From NCBI GenBank assembly GCA_903953145.1, contig CAJBIL010000362.1:1-6729 (forward strand): a stretch of 6,729 nt of DNA, read 5' to 3'. Positions 1-6,729 of this stretch are shown piece after piece. This DNA is from an uncultured beta proteobacterium. Its GTDB lineage: Bacteria; Pseudomonadota; Gammaproteobacteria; Burkholderiales; Rhodocyclaceae. The notes beneath the pieces are model-generated. The model was not told the DNA's origin. It searched no databases and was given only the letters and a program-made list of their open reading frames with translations. A program made the translations under genes and the position numbers. Position 1 is the first letter of the stretch; every line of letters begins with the position of its first letter.

Positions 1-2678
1 GACATGCCAATGATGGCGTTCATCGGCGTGCGAATTTCGTGCGACATGTTGGCGAGAAAGTCGCTCTTGGTCTTGGTGGCTTCTTCGGCGATTTCCTTGG
101 CGCGCAGGACTTCTTGTTCGGCACGCTTGCGCTCGCTGATGTCCTGATGGATACCCACCATGCGCGTCACCTTGCCGGTTTCATCCCGGCCGACCGCAGC
201 GCCCACCGTCAAAACCCATTTCGGCTCGCCTGACTTGGTCTTCATCCGCATTTCCATGCGGTGCTCTGGAATTTCGTTGTTCACATACTTGACGAAAGCC
301 CCGACGGCGCGATCCATGTCCTCCGGCCAAACCATGTTCGCCCAGCGCGCGGCCACATTGCCATACAGGTCGTCCAGCTCCTGTCGGCTATAGCCCAGCA
401 TTTCCGACCAAATGTCGTTGGTGGTCAGCACATCGGGATCCGCCTGCCAGTCCCACAAGCCAAGGTGCGCGCCACGCATTGCCGCGCCAAGACGTTCCTC
501 GCTTGCTGCAACCGCCTGCTCTGCAATCTTCCGCTTGGTAATATCGCGGCCGATATTGAGCAAGCCCAGCAGCCTTCCCGCACCGTCGTAAAACGGCGCC
601 CGCAGCGCGTCGAGACACAACTTGCTACCATCCGCCAGTTCGACCCATTCCTCACCGCGCTGCGGTTTCAGCGTATCGAGCACCTGTTGGTCAACATTGC
701 GCACGGCAAAGGCCTCATCCGGCGGGTAAACGTCGTAATCTGTCGCCGCAACGATCTCCTCCAATGGTTTATTGACGCGCTGGGCATAGGCGGCATTGCA
801 CCCCAGATAAGTACCACCGGGGTCTTTGTAGTAAATGGGATCGGGAATAGCGTCAAGCAACGCGCTCATGGTGGCGCGCTGTTGCTCGATTTCCTGTGCG
901 GTGCGCTTCTTTTCTGTGATGTCGCGCATCGACATGCACAGGCATACGCCACGTCCACCTGCGCTAGGAAGCTTGGCAAGACCCACTTCTGCCGAAAACT
1001 CGATGCCTTCTTTGCTGATCACGAGCAGTTCGGTATTGACACGCGATTGAGCAACATTGCGCATAAATCCGTTGCGCCACTCGCCATGTGATTCCCGCGC
1101 GGCTTCCGGCAGCAGCGTTGCGATTGGCTTGCCAAGCAATTCACCCACCGAATAATCGAACATGATGTCGATCTGCCGGTTGGTGAGGATGATCGTGCCC
1201 TGGTCATCAACGACCAGCATGCCGTCGGGTGCCGATTCCAATATTTCGCGAAACCAGGCTTCCGTAGCCTTGATGGATTGCTGCTGAGCTTCCAGCTCCA
1301 CGGTCTGCTCTTCCAGCCGGGCAGCCTGCTTTTCCATGTTTTCGGCCTGCCGGCGGGTTTCTTCCAGCAGCTCCTGCGTCTTCAACGTGCGCTCGAGGAT
1401 CTCCAGACTCATCGCCAGAATCGGCATCAAACCATCTAGCAAAGCTTGCTGATCGGGTCCGAAACTGTCGAGAGTGGCCAGCTCGATCACCGCCATCACC
1501 TGATCGTTGTGCACAACCGGCAGCACGCAGATGGCACGCGGTATGGAATGCCCCAGCGAGGTGCCGATGTGGATGTAATCATCCGGTGGATTGGTAATGA
1601 TGATCGGGATGCGCTCCAGCGCGCACTGCCCGACCAGGCCATGACCCAGCGCAAAAGTCTGCTTGACCTGCTTGCGCTCATGGAAGGCGTAGCCATATAG
1701 GAGCCGCAGTTGCTTGTGTTCCGGTTCATGCAAATAGAACACCGCGTGACCGACATTGATCAGCGGTGCCACGCATTTAAGGAAGCGGCGCGCCAGTTCG
1801 GCAAAATTCGGTGCCGATTGCAGTTCGGACTGGATCGCGGCCTGATGGGTCTTGATCCAGCGCTGGGCGGTCATCTGCAGGGCTTCAATGCGCAAAACGT
1901 CAATGCCGCGGGCCAATTCGCCAATTTCGTTTTGAAAATGAGTGCAAGGTACCGGTTGATCCAGCTTACCTCCGGCCAATTGCTTGACCGCATCGCGAAT
2001 GCGGTAGAGCGGCAAACGCACAGCCCGAGTCACTAGGGCGGCAGCCAACAGGCCGATCATCACACTCACCAGAACCAGCGCGATGGTGAACAACAGGCTT
2101 CCTCGCGCCTGTTGCTCGTTTGTTTGCGCCAGTTGCGAAATAGCGTCTTCTGCAGCGCGAGCCCCCACGTCGACCAGTTCGCGGGCATCGAGGCCGGCCT
2201 TCTGGAATGGCGAGGAACCCACCAGCAATTGCGCCTCGGCGCTCCGGTTCTGCTGCAATAAAACCAGTGCCCGGTCGACATCGCTCAGATAGATCTTCAG
2301 CCGTTCTTCAATTTGCGCGAGAAGCGTACGGTATTTGGGTTGCACGACATTCCGCTGCAGATCTTCGATGCTTCGAGCCAGATCACCGCGATGCTGCGCC
2401 AATTGCTTGAGCGTCAGTTCGCGCGCCGCCGCATCCGGGGCGAGGATGGCCTGGCGAACATCCCGGTCAATCTGCGCGTAACTGGCTTGCAGATTCTTGA
2501 CCCTCACCAGATTGAACACACCGCGTTGGTGAATGAGCTTCACGTTTTCGGACTGTTGCACCTGACTCAGCACGCTTTCGATGCCTAGGCCAAGCACCAA
2601 GACGAGCAGTGTGATGAAGCCCCCGGCCATCAAGATACCGAGTGACGTTTGCTCCAGTCGGGCAAGCAGCCGTTTCAT
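1..2678 (-). CDS. Large membrane sensor histidine kinase (HAMP-GAF-PAS-PAS-PAS-HisKA), C-terminus cut by window edge
   Basis: The frame stays open from the ATG at 2678 to the window edge, giving 892 complete residues. In order: TM helix about 14-32; a helical periplasmic region about 33-193, resembling four-helix-bundle chemoreceptor sensors; TM helix about 195-218; HAMP about 219-271; GAF about 288-425, with the motif GLVGQCALE, then PPDDYI and a VIELA strand; coiled coil about 427-473, starting TQELLEETRRQAE; and three PAS domains at about 474-590, 598-720 and 730-852, each ending in a D-I-(T/S)-(E/K)-(R/K)-K type linker. The H-box FLANMSHEIRTPMN follows, with the phosphoacceptor His880 at bases 39-41. 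The ATPase domain and any receiver or HPt domains lie outside the window. The family autophosphorylates this histidine and passes phosphate to a receiver. The start overlaps the upstream stop as ATGA and has a GAGGGGG Shine-Dalgarno at 2683-2689. The ligand is unknown; the multiple PAS and GAF domains suggest redox or small-molecule input. Confidence 0.95.
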   Translation of the reverse strand, partial: MKRLLARLEQTSLGILMAGGFITLLVLVLGLGIESVLSQVQQSENVKLIHQRGVFNLVRVKNLQASYAQIDRDVRQAILAPDAAARELTLKQLAQHRGDLARSIEDLQRNVVQPKYRTLLAQIEERLKIYLSDVDRALVLLQQNRSAEAQLLVGSSPFQKAGLDARELVDVGARAAEDAISQLAQTNEQQARGSLLFTIALVLVSVMIGLLAAALVTRAVRLPLYRIRDAVKQLAGGKLDQPVPCTHFQNEIGELARGIDVLRIEALQMTAQRWIKTHQAAIQSELQSAPNFAELARRFLKCVAPLINVGHAVFYLHEPEHKQLRLLYGYAFHERKQVKQTFALGHGLVGQCALERIPIIITNPPDDYIHIGTSLGHSIPRAICVLPVVHNDQVMAVIELATLDSFGPDQQALLDGLMPILAMSLEILERTLKTQELLEETRRQAENMEKQAARLEEQTVELEAQQQSIKATEAWFREILESAPDGMLVVDDQGTIILTNRQIDIMFDYSVGELLGKPIATLLPEAARESHGEWRNGFMRNVAQSRVNTELLVISKEGIEFSAEVGLAKLPSAGGRGVCLCMSMRDITEKKRTAQEIEQQRATMSALLDAIPDPIYYKDPGGTYLGCNAAYAQRVNKPLEEIVAATDYDVYPPDEAFAVRNVDQQVLDTLKPQRGEEWVELADGSKLCLDALRAPFYDGAGRLLGLLNIGRDITKRKIAEQAVAASEERLGAAMRGAHLGLWDWQADPDVLTTNDIWSEMLGYSRQELDDLYGNVAARWANMVWPEDMDRAVGAFVKYVNNEIPEHRMEMRMKTKSGEPKWVLTVGAAVGRDETGKVTRMVGIHQDISERKRAEQEVLRAKEIAEEATKTKSDFLANMSHEIRTPMNAIIGM
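2675..2678 (-). promoter_or_regulatory. ATGA stop/start overlap coupling the Cache-GAF gene to the sensor kinase gene
   Basis: The TGA of the upstream gene (2677-2675) overlaps the ATG of the downstream gene (2678-2676). A purine-rich Shine-Dalgarno, GAGGGGG, lies at 2683-2689 inside the end of the upstream gene, four bases from the ATG. This arrangement is typical of translational coupling and suggests the two proteins are made in matched amounts. Confidence 0.85.
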
Positions 2679-4231
2679 GCGGCCCCCTCGCGCGAAGGCG
2701 AATTTCGGGCAGCGAGTTTCAGGTTTAAGGCCAGGATCTCCAGCATCTCGTCGAAAATCTGCCGCAGGTCTTCATCGGGCACACTGAGCACAGCGAGTTC
2801 GACGACCCCCAACAAAACGCCCTGCACCCGCACCGGCCCGAGCATCACGGCCGCCGGCTGCACATGTCCCAGCCCCGAATGTATCGACCAGATGCCACCG
2901 CTATCTGGCGGCGGCGTTTCGATGATCTGTGCATGATCGGCCAGCGCGCACTCCCCCAGCAGGGTTTCACCCAAGGCGATCTCTTCTTTCACGGCTTCCG
3001 AGCCGGCAAAACTGGCCGCAAGACGCAAACGACTGTTGTCAGTCTCGCTGACGACATACACCACCCCTTGGAATGCATTCAGTAGTGGGTGCGCTTCAGA
3101 AAGAAAAGTCTGCGCAATCTCAGCGACCTCATGCATCTGCTGCAGGCGAATGGACGCTGCGGCCAAGCGCGACTTGAGTTCCACGGTACGCTGCTGGCGT
3201 CGGCCAAAAGCTTCGAGCTGCGCCGCAGTGTGTTGTTTCGTCTGCCGACTGCGCACTGCATTCAGCACCATCGTCAGCAAACCGAGCACCGCCAGCCCCA
3301 CCGCCAGACCGACGATGATGCTGTCACGCCGCGGCACCGAGGCGGCCATATCTTCCATCAGCACCACCTGCCAGTCACCGAGCGGATCATTCCAGTTCAA
3401 CGGATCAGCCGCCACGGCAAAGCGACCGCTAGCAACCTCAACGCGCCCCGGCCGGATCGAAACCGGCAACACCGACGGTTCCGAACCATCGAACATCTTG
3501 CCAAACTGCTTCGTCTCGCGGATAGCCTTCAAGCGCTCCGGCGTCGACTTTCCCGCCAGAAAACCAATCCACTCCGGACGATTGGCAGCAAAAACCACAC
3601 CCTGCGGCGACAACAGCAACGCAATGTCACTGCGCTTCTGCAACAACTTGTCGATGGAATCCATACTGCCGCGCGCCACCACAGTGCCGATAACGGGCGT
3701 TTCGGCGCCTTCGCCCTGATAGGCAGGAGCGGCGTAGTAGAGCGTGCGCAATCCGGTGGTCGTGCCTATCGCTGCATAGACAGCTTTCTTGCCTTCAGCC
3801 GCCGCCTTAACATAGGGACGAAATTGAACGTTCACACCGGTTGAGGATTTTCCCAGGCCGAATGACGACCGGATAATGCCGTCGCCACCCACGATAAAAC
3901 CGCCGTCACTGTCGCCGCTCTGCGCCACGGCGCGCAGCAGGCGGGTGACATGGGCACCATTGGGGGCCAACTCGCCACGCGCTTCACGCTTGATTTCCTC
4001 ATCCACTCGACCGAGCAGTGCCGTCGCCCCCATCAGGCTGCCATTGAGCGTTTGCCCCATCAGTTCAATGCTCAGTCGGTGCGTTTCAAAACCGAGCAGC
4101 GTCAGTCGCTCGTGCTCACGCACATCACGCAGCAGCAGGCCACCGGCAAGCCCTGCCAGTACGCTGAGCAGCCCGATCGACGCCCACAGCACGCGGGAAT
4201 CGCGCCACAAGCTGCGGCTTTCGGCCAACAT
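2675..4231 (-). CDS. Membrane sensor protein with DctB-like double-Cache periplasmic domain and cytoplasmic GAF domain, no output domain
   Basis: A 518-residue protein. A TM helix at about 14-34 is followed by a periplasmic domain (about 35-303) that resembles the double-Cache sensor of DctB-type kinases: segments such as GGFIVGGDGIIRSS, FRPYVKAA, TGLRTLYYAAP and GVVFAANRPEW match that fold's usual pattern. A second TM helix lies at about 304-326, then a short coiled coil (about 328-372) and a GAF domain (about 378-485; LLGECALA, then GVLLGVVELA). The protein ends about 30 residues after the GAF, with no HAMP, kinase, GGDEF or methyl-accepting domain. DctB-like domains bind small organic acids in known kinases; which ligand is bound here cannot be read from the sequence. 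The start is 8 bp after the hemerythrin stop with only a weak Shine-Dalgarno, so reinitiation after the upstream gene is likely. Its stop overlaps the start of the downstream kinase, suggesting the two are made together. Confidence 0.92.
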   Translation of the reverse strand: MLAESRSLWRDSRVLWASIGLLSVLAGLAGGLLLRDVREHERLTLLGFETHRLSIELMGQTLNGSLMGATALLGRVDEEIKREARGELAPNGAHVTRLLRAVAQSGDSDGGFIVGGDGIIRSSFGLGKSSTGVNVQFRPYVKAAAEGKKAVYAAIGTTTGLRTLYYAAPAYQGEGAETPVIGTVVARGSMDSIDKLLQKRSDIALLLSPQGVVFAANRPEWIGFLAGKSTPERLKAIRETKQFGKMFDGSEPSVLPVSIRPGRVEVASGRFAVAADPLNWNDPLGDWQVVLMEDMAASVPRRDSIIVGLAVGLAVLGLLTMVLNAVRSRQTKQHTAAQLEAFGRRQQRTVELKSRLAAASIRLQQMHEVAEIAQTFLSEAHPLLNAFQGVVYVVSETDNSRLRLAASFAGSEAVKEEIALGETLLGECALADHAQIIETPPPDSGGIWSIHSGLGHVQPAAVMLGPVRVQGVLLGVVELAVLSVPDEDLRQIFDEMLEILALNLKLAARNSPSREGAA

Positions 4232-4239
4232 GGGTGCGC

Positions 4240-4704
4240 TCAGGACGATGACGTGCTCCCCGGGCTCACACCGCCCGCCTGCTGACTGCCAATGTAGGCA
4301 CCCAGCGCCTTATCGGTATTAAGAATGTGATCGGCCAGCCACTCGGTGAGAAAACTCACCAGCACCGCTTTCTGCACGCGCTGCCCGGCCTTGAGGGTTT
4401 CCTGCACGGCAATCACCTTTTCCGCAAATGCCTTGTGCTGGCTGGCATGCATGGACGCCGCCGCTGCACACTGCCCGGCATAATCATATTCGGCCATCAG
4501 GCGGTCTTCGGTCTGGAAGTGGTAACCCGCGTAGCTCAGTAGCCCCTGCACAATTTTCGAGAAATCGGCGATCGGGCTGCGATCATTCAGTTTCGTGCTG
4601 GCATCGTTGAGCATGTGGATCAGCACCCGGTGCTGGTCATCAATGATCGCCACACCGGTGGCAAATTCCGCGCGCCATGTGATGGCTTGACTTTCCTGAG
4701 ACAC
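4240..4704 (-). CDS. Bacteriohemerythrin (di-iron oxygen-binding protein)
   Basis: A 154-residue soluble single-domain hemerythrin. All seven ligands of the di-iron site are in the classical spacing: His25 in IDDQH; His62 and Glu66 in YHFQTE; His86 and His90 in MHASQH; His126 and Asp131 in DHILNTD. The family binds O2 reversibly between two irons; in bacteria members act as oxygen carriers, stores or sensors, and some also interact with nitric oxide. There is no signal peptide, so it should be cytoplasmic. It is slightly longer than typical single-domain members because of a Gly/Ser-rich tail (about 138-154) that looks disordered. Translation starts at GTG, chosen because GAGGAAG lies just upstream at suitable spacing and the alignment with the family begins here. 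It sits between two membrane GAF sensors, 10 bp after one and 8 bp before the other, so an oxygen-linked role in the same pathway is a fair inference. Confidence 0.96.
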   Translation of the reverse strand: MSQESQAITWRAEFATGVAIIDDQHRVLIHMLNDASTKLNDRSPIADFSKIVQGLLSYAGYHFQTEDRLMAEYDYAGQCAAAASMHASQHKAFAEKVIAVQETLKAGQRVQKAVLVSFLTEWLADHILNTDKALGAYIGSQQAGGVSPGSTSSS

Positions 4705-4717
4705 GTTTTCTTCCTCA
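4705..4717 (-). promoter_or_regulatory. Ribosome binding site fixing the GTG start of the hemerythrin gene
   Basis: Read on the minus strand, TGAGGAAGAAAAC precedes GTG. The GAGGAAG core is a strong Shine-Dalgarno and also contains the stop codon (TGA, 4717-4715) of the upstream PilJ-GAF gene. It is the best ribosome binding site among the four gene starts in the window, so hemerythrin may be made at higher level than its membrane neighbours. Confidence 0.75.
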
Positions 4718-5923
4718 GCTTGTAGTTTCGTTGCGAGATAGACGCGCGATGAATTCCATCCGCATCGCCAGCAGTGGCAGAAGCATTTTCAGCACCGTCT
4801 CATGCCGTGCGTCCAGCAGTTGCAGCAGTGCCATCTCGATCATGCCGAGCAAAACGCCGTTGCCGACCACAGGTAGCAGCACAATGGCGCGCGGTGACGC
4901 ACTCATCAAACCGGACTCCACCCGCATTGCCTTGATGTAATCACCCGGCGGATCGACAATCATCCGAATTTCCCGCGCTTGCGCGCATTCGCCCATCAAC
5001 CCCTCATCGAGTGCGATCCGCTGCGGGATCGAGAGTTCGCCGCTTTGCGCATAGTGACCGCAGGCTTCGAGCACAGTGCCGCTGTCATCGACCTTGTAAT
5101 AGCTCGCGCAACCGATGCCCAGCGCGGGGGCCAGCGCCGTGAAAAACTGATGTGCGAGCGTCGACAAGGTTTCGGCCTTCTGCAAACTTTCCGTGGCGTG
5201 GGTCACCAAGCCGGAAACATAGTCACTGTCGGCGCGGGCAGCCTCGGTCGCCCGTTGCCTGGCCTCCATGATTTCCGCATCGCGCCGCCGGAACAGTACA
5301 AAAGCCAAGACGCAACACAGCAGCGCAAGCCCCAGCGCCAAACCCTGATACACGCGAATCCGCTGCGCCTCCTGCTGGGTCAGCATTTCCAGTTCCGTGG
5401 TCAGGGTATTCATCAGTCCAAGCAACTTGAGATTGCGTAACTTGGCCTCGGTCAATGCCGCCTGCAAGGTAGCATCGTCACTATTTTCGCCGGCCTCCAG
5501 CAGACTCAGCACCTTGCTGCGGTAGTCTTTCCAAAGCGTGGCAGCTTCAGCGACGACCTGCCGCGCCTTCGGCTCGGCAACCGGCGAGAGAAACATGACC
5601 TCGCCCGCCCCACCTTTGGTTTCGTGGCCGACATCAAAGCCGCGCAAGGTGGTATCGAACAGATCGAAACTCAACTTCAATTCGTCGTAATAAGCCTTGA
5701 CGGGGTCGCCGGTTCGACGTGCGTTATCGATTTGTAGCAGCGCCTTGACCATGCGCTGCGAAAGCATGCGCTGGCGGCCGGCGAGATTGATACCAACAGC
5801 CTGCTGCTCGAGTCGCCAGGACAGCAGATAGTTGAGCGACAGGCCCGCAATATCGAACACAACGAACAAGCCGATGGCCAGCATCGCCATCAGGGTGTTG
5901 CGGTTGCCTTTGTCGATCGGCAT
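4715..5923 (-). CDS. Membrane sensor protein with PilJ/NarX-type N-terminal domain and GAF domain, no output domain
   Basis: A 402-residue protein from the ATG at 5923; an in-frame GTG at 5926 would add one residue. TM helix at about 10-34; then a periplasmic helical domain to about 190 that opens with a P-box-like segment, INLAGRQRMLSQRM, at about 45-58, characteristic of the type IV pili methyl-accepting chemotaxis N-terminal (PilJ) domain and related to the nitrate-binding P-box of NarX/NarQ. TM helix at about 193-211, followed by a basic FRRR stop-transfer, a short helical linker, and a GAF domain at about 254-390 with GLMGECAQA, PPGDYI, PRAIVLLPVV and GMIEMA. The chain ends right after the GAF: no HAMP, kinase or methyl-accepting domain. 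The start shares its A with the upstream stop (TGATG), indicating translational coupling to the phosphorelay gene. It may sense anions or electron acceptors and act through GAF contacts with a partner kinase; this is inferred. Confidence 0.9.
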   Translation of the reverse strand: MPIDKGNRNTLMAMLAIGLFVVFDIAGLSLNYLLSWRLEQQAVGINLAGRQRMLSQRMVKALLQIDNARRTGDPVKAYYDELKLSFDLFDTTLRGFDVGHETKGGAGEVMFLSPVAEPKARQVVAEAATLWKDYRSKVLSLLEAGENSDDATLQAALTEAKLRNLKLLGLMNTLTTELEMLTQQEAQRIRVYQGLALGLALLCCVLAFVLFRRRDAEIMEARQRATEAARADSDYVSGLVTHATESLQKAETLSTLAHQFFTALAPALGIGCASYYKVDDSGTVLEACGHYAQSGELSIPQRIALDEGLMGECAQAREIRMIVDPPGDYIKAMRVESGLMSASPRAIVLLPVVGNGVLLGMIEMALLQLLDARHETVLKMLLPLLAMRMEFIARLSRNETTS

Positions 5924-5926
5924 CAC
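5921..5926 (-). promoter_or_regulatory. GTGATG stop/start overlap between the phosphorelay gene and the PilJ-GAF gene
   Basis: On the minus strand the sequence GTGATG holds the upstream stop TGA (5925-5923) and two in-frame starts for the next gene, GTG (5926-5924) and ATG (5923-5921). No good Shine-Dalgarno is at proper distance from either, so initiation probably depends on ribosomes finishing the upstream gene. ATG is preferred as the start. Confidence 0.75.
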
Positions 5927-6729
5927 AATGCGATGGCGTTGAGCTTTTCCAACGCCGCATCAAAGTCAAAGCCCTCGATAGCCGCTGCGACAGGCTTCAG
6001 GGCGCTGGCCAGCGGTGCATTGCCAAGCTTTTCCAGCAGATCGCCGAGCACATCACCGGCCTCGGAATCGCTCTCTTCCAACAGCGCCTTGAGCTTGTCC
6101 AGCGTCGCTTTGAGTTCAGCTTCAGGTATGGCGGCCGCAGCGGGTGGCGTGACCACCGTGCCTCCAGCGTCGACTATTTGCAAACCGGGCATCACGATGG
6201 CCAATTCGTCCAGCGCTTTTTTCAGCAGCTTGGCGATTTCTTTGGCCGGGGCTTTTTCGTTGCACGCATGTTCCAGTTCTCCCGCCGCCGCCTGCACCTC
6301 TTTGGCACCGATGTTGCCAGCCGTGCCCTTGAGCGTATGTGCGGCGCGTGCCGGCGCCACCGGATCAGGGTCGGTTTGCGCGGCAGCGAACAGGTCAGCA
6401 AAGTTGCCCTGACTGTCGCGGAACTTGATGAGCATGCGTTTGTAGAGCTTCTCGTTATTCATGGTCGTCGCCATGCCGGCTTTGACGTCGATGCCGGGTA
6501 AGACCGGCAGGCCTGAACTCCCCTCTCCCCTTGCGGGAGAGGGAGATGAATGTGGCGTCTCGCCAGCGTCGACTTTTGCAGGCTTGATCCACTTGGCGAT
6601 GGTGGTGAACATCTCGCCCACGTTGAGCGGCTTGGCGATGTGATCCCACATGCCGGCTTCGATGACTTTTTCCTTGTCGCCGGCCATGGCATTCGCGGTC
6701 ATGGCGATGATGGGCAGTTCCTTGTAGGC
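5923..6729 (-). CDS. C-terminal part of a phosphorelay protein (receiver-HPt), probably a hybrid histidine kinase; N-terminus beyond window
   Basis: The frame is open at the window's right edge, leaving 268 residues. Visible residues 1-50 are the end of a receiver domain: the hydrophobic strand LPIIAMTANAM with the conserved switch Thr11, and the conserved Lys33-Pro34 in HIAKPL; the phosphoacceptor Asp lies outside. A linker (about 51-80) follows, partly encoded by a palindromic repeat. The HPt domain spans about 85-175, with phosphoacceptor His131 in AAHTLKGTAGNIGA (bases 6337-6339). An Ala/Pro-rich linker leads to a helical tail (about 200-268) without a phosphoacceptor histidine, of a kind often seen at the end of hybrid kinases. 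A receiver followed by HPt is the usual C-terminal end of multi-domain hybrid kinases, so the missing part most likely holds sensor and kinase domains; a stand-alone receiver-HPt protein is the alternative. The HPt should pass phosphate to a separate response regulator not seen here. Confidence 0.93.
   Translation of the reverse strand, partial: AYKELPIIAMTANAMAGDKEKVIEAGMWDHIAKPLNVGEMFTTIAKWIKPAKVDAGETPHSSPSPARGEGSSGLPVLPGIDVKAGMATTMNNEKLYKRMLIKFRDSQGNFADLFAAAQTDPDPVAPARAAHTLKGTAGNIGAKEVQAAAGELEHACNEKAPAKEIAKLLKKALDELAIVMPGLQIVDAGGTVVTPPAAAAIPEAELKATLDKLKALLEESDSEAGDVLGDLLEKLGNAPLASALKPVAAAIEGFDFDAALEKLNAIAL
6521..6543. repeat. GC-rich palindromic repeat inserted in frame in the receiver-HPt linker
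   Basis: Two perfect 9-bp arms, CCCTCTCCC (6521-6529) and GGGAGAGGG (6535-6543), flank a 5-base loop. This core is the familiar short palindrome dispersed in many proteobacterial genomes, usually between genes. Here it lies inside the reading frame and is translated as PSPARGEG (visible residues 63-70), in the low-complexity linker between receiver and HPt, where extra residues should be tolerated. Confidence 0.75.

Noticed and set aside
261..1091. Long plus-strand open frame of 276 codons
   Set aside because: It is antisense to the GAF/PAS kinase, whose frame is continuous and full of recognisable domain motifs. The plus-strand translation is rich in Arg/His/Cys with no recognisable domain, as expected of a shadow frame in GC-rich DNA.
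3036..3844. Two overlapping plus-strand open frames of 227 and 251 codons
   Set aside because: Both are antisense to the Cache-GAF gene, have low-complexity Ser/Arg/His-rich translations, and lack any family motif.
4705..4714. Promoter or small RNA between PilJ-GAF and hemerythrin genes
   Set aside because: The 10-bp gap holds only part of the ribosome binding site; there is no room for a promoter, and the other junctions are equally tight.
2675..5923. The two kinase-less GAF genes as frameshifted or truncated kinases
   Set aside because: Each stop codon is followed within about 10 bp, or overlapped, by the start of a different, intact gene, and no remnant of kinase sequence is found after either GAF. 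They look like stable short proteins, not decayed kinases.
6521..6543. Palindrome as a transcription terminator
   Set aside because: It lies inside an open reading frame that continues through a well-conserved HPt domain, and no U-tract follows it on the minus strand.
1..6729. CRISPR array, tRNA, rRNA, insertion sequence or attachment site
   Set aside because: No regularly spaced direct repeats, cloverleaf-like segment, rRNA stretch, transposase frame or terminal inverted repeats were seen; coding sequence fills almost the whole window.

Overview
This window reads as one strand of a densely packed sensory and signal-transduction operon. All five genes lie on the minus strand, so transcription runs from high to low coordinates. 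The GC-rich composition, the domain architectures and an intragenic GC-rich palindrome fit a betaproteobacterium. The abundance of hybrid kinases with PilJ-type and GAF modules, plus a bacteriohemerythrin, makes a Rhodocyclales-like organism (Dechloromonas/Azonexus type) a reasonable guess, but the sequence alone does not prove it.

Layout in order of transcription: (1) 6729-5923, the C-terminal end of a hybrid histidine kinase or similar phosphorelay protein: the end of a receiver domain, a linker carrying a palindromic repeat, an HPt domain with its histidine, and a helical tail. (2) 5923-4715, a membrane protein with a PilJ/NarX-type N-terminal sensor followed by a GAF domain and no output domain. 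(3) 4704-4240, a complete bacteriohemerythrin with all seven di-iron ligands. (4) 4231-2675, a membrane protein with a DctB-like double-Cache periplasmic sensor followed by a GAF domain and no output domain. (5) 2678-1, the first 892 residues of a large sensor kinase: two transmembrane helices, HAMP, GAF, coiled coil, three PAS domains, and the H-box histidine just before the window ends.

The gene junctions are very tight: TGATG (or GTGA) overlap, 10 bp, 8 bp, ATGA overlap. There is no room for internal promoters or terminators between genes, so a single transcript with translational coupling is likely. No stretch over 300 bases lacks a gene.

The most interesting feature is that three consecutive membrane proteins carry three different periplasmic sensors joined to recognisably related GAF domains, yet only one of them continues into a kinase. 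With a hemerythrin between them and phosphorelay genes at both ends, this looks like a multi-input sensory complex (perhaps oxygen/redox plus small ligands) in which two kinase-less sensors could feed one hybrid kinase. That joint function is inference; the domain content and gene order are seen directly.
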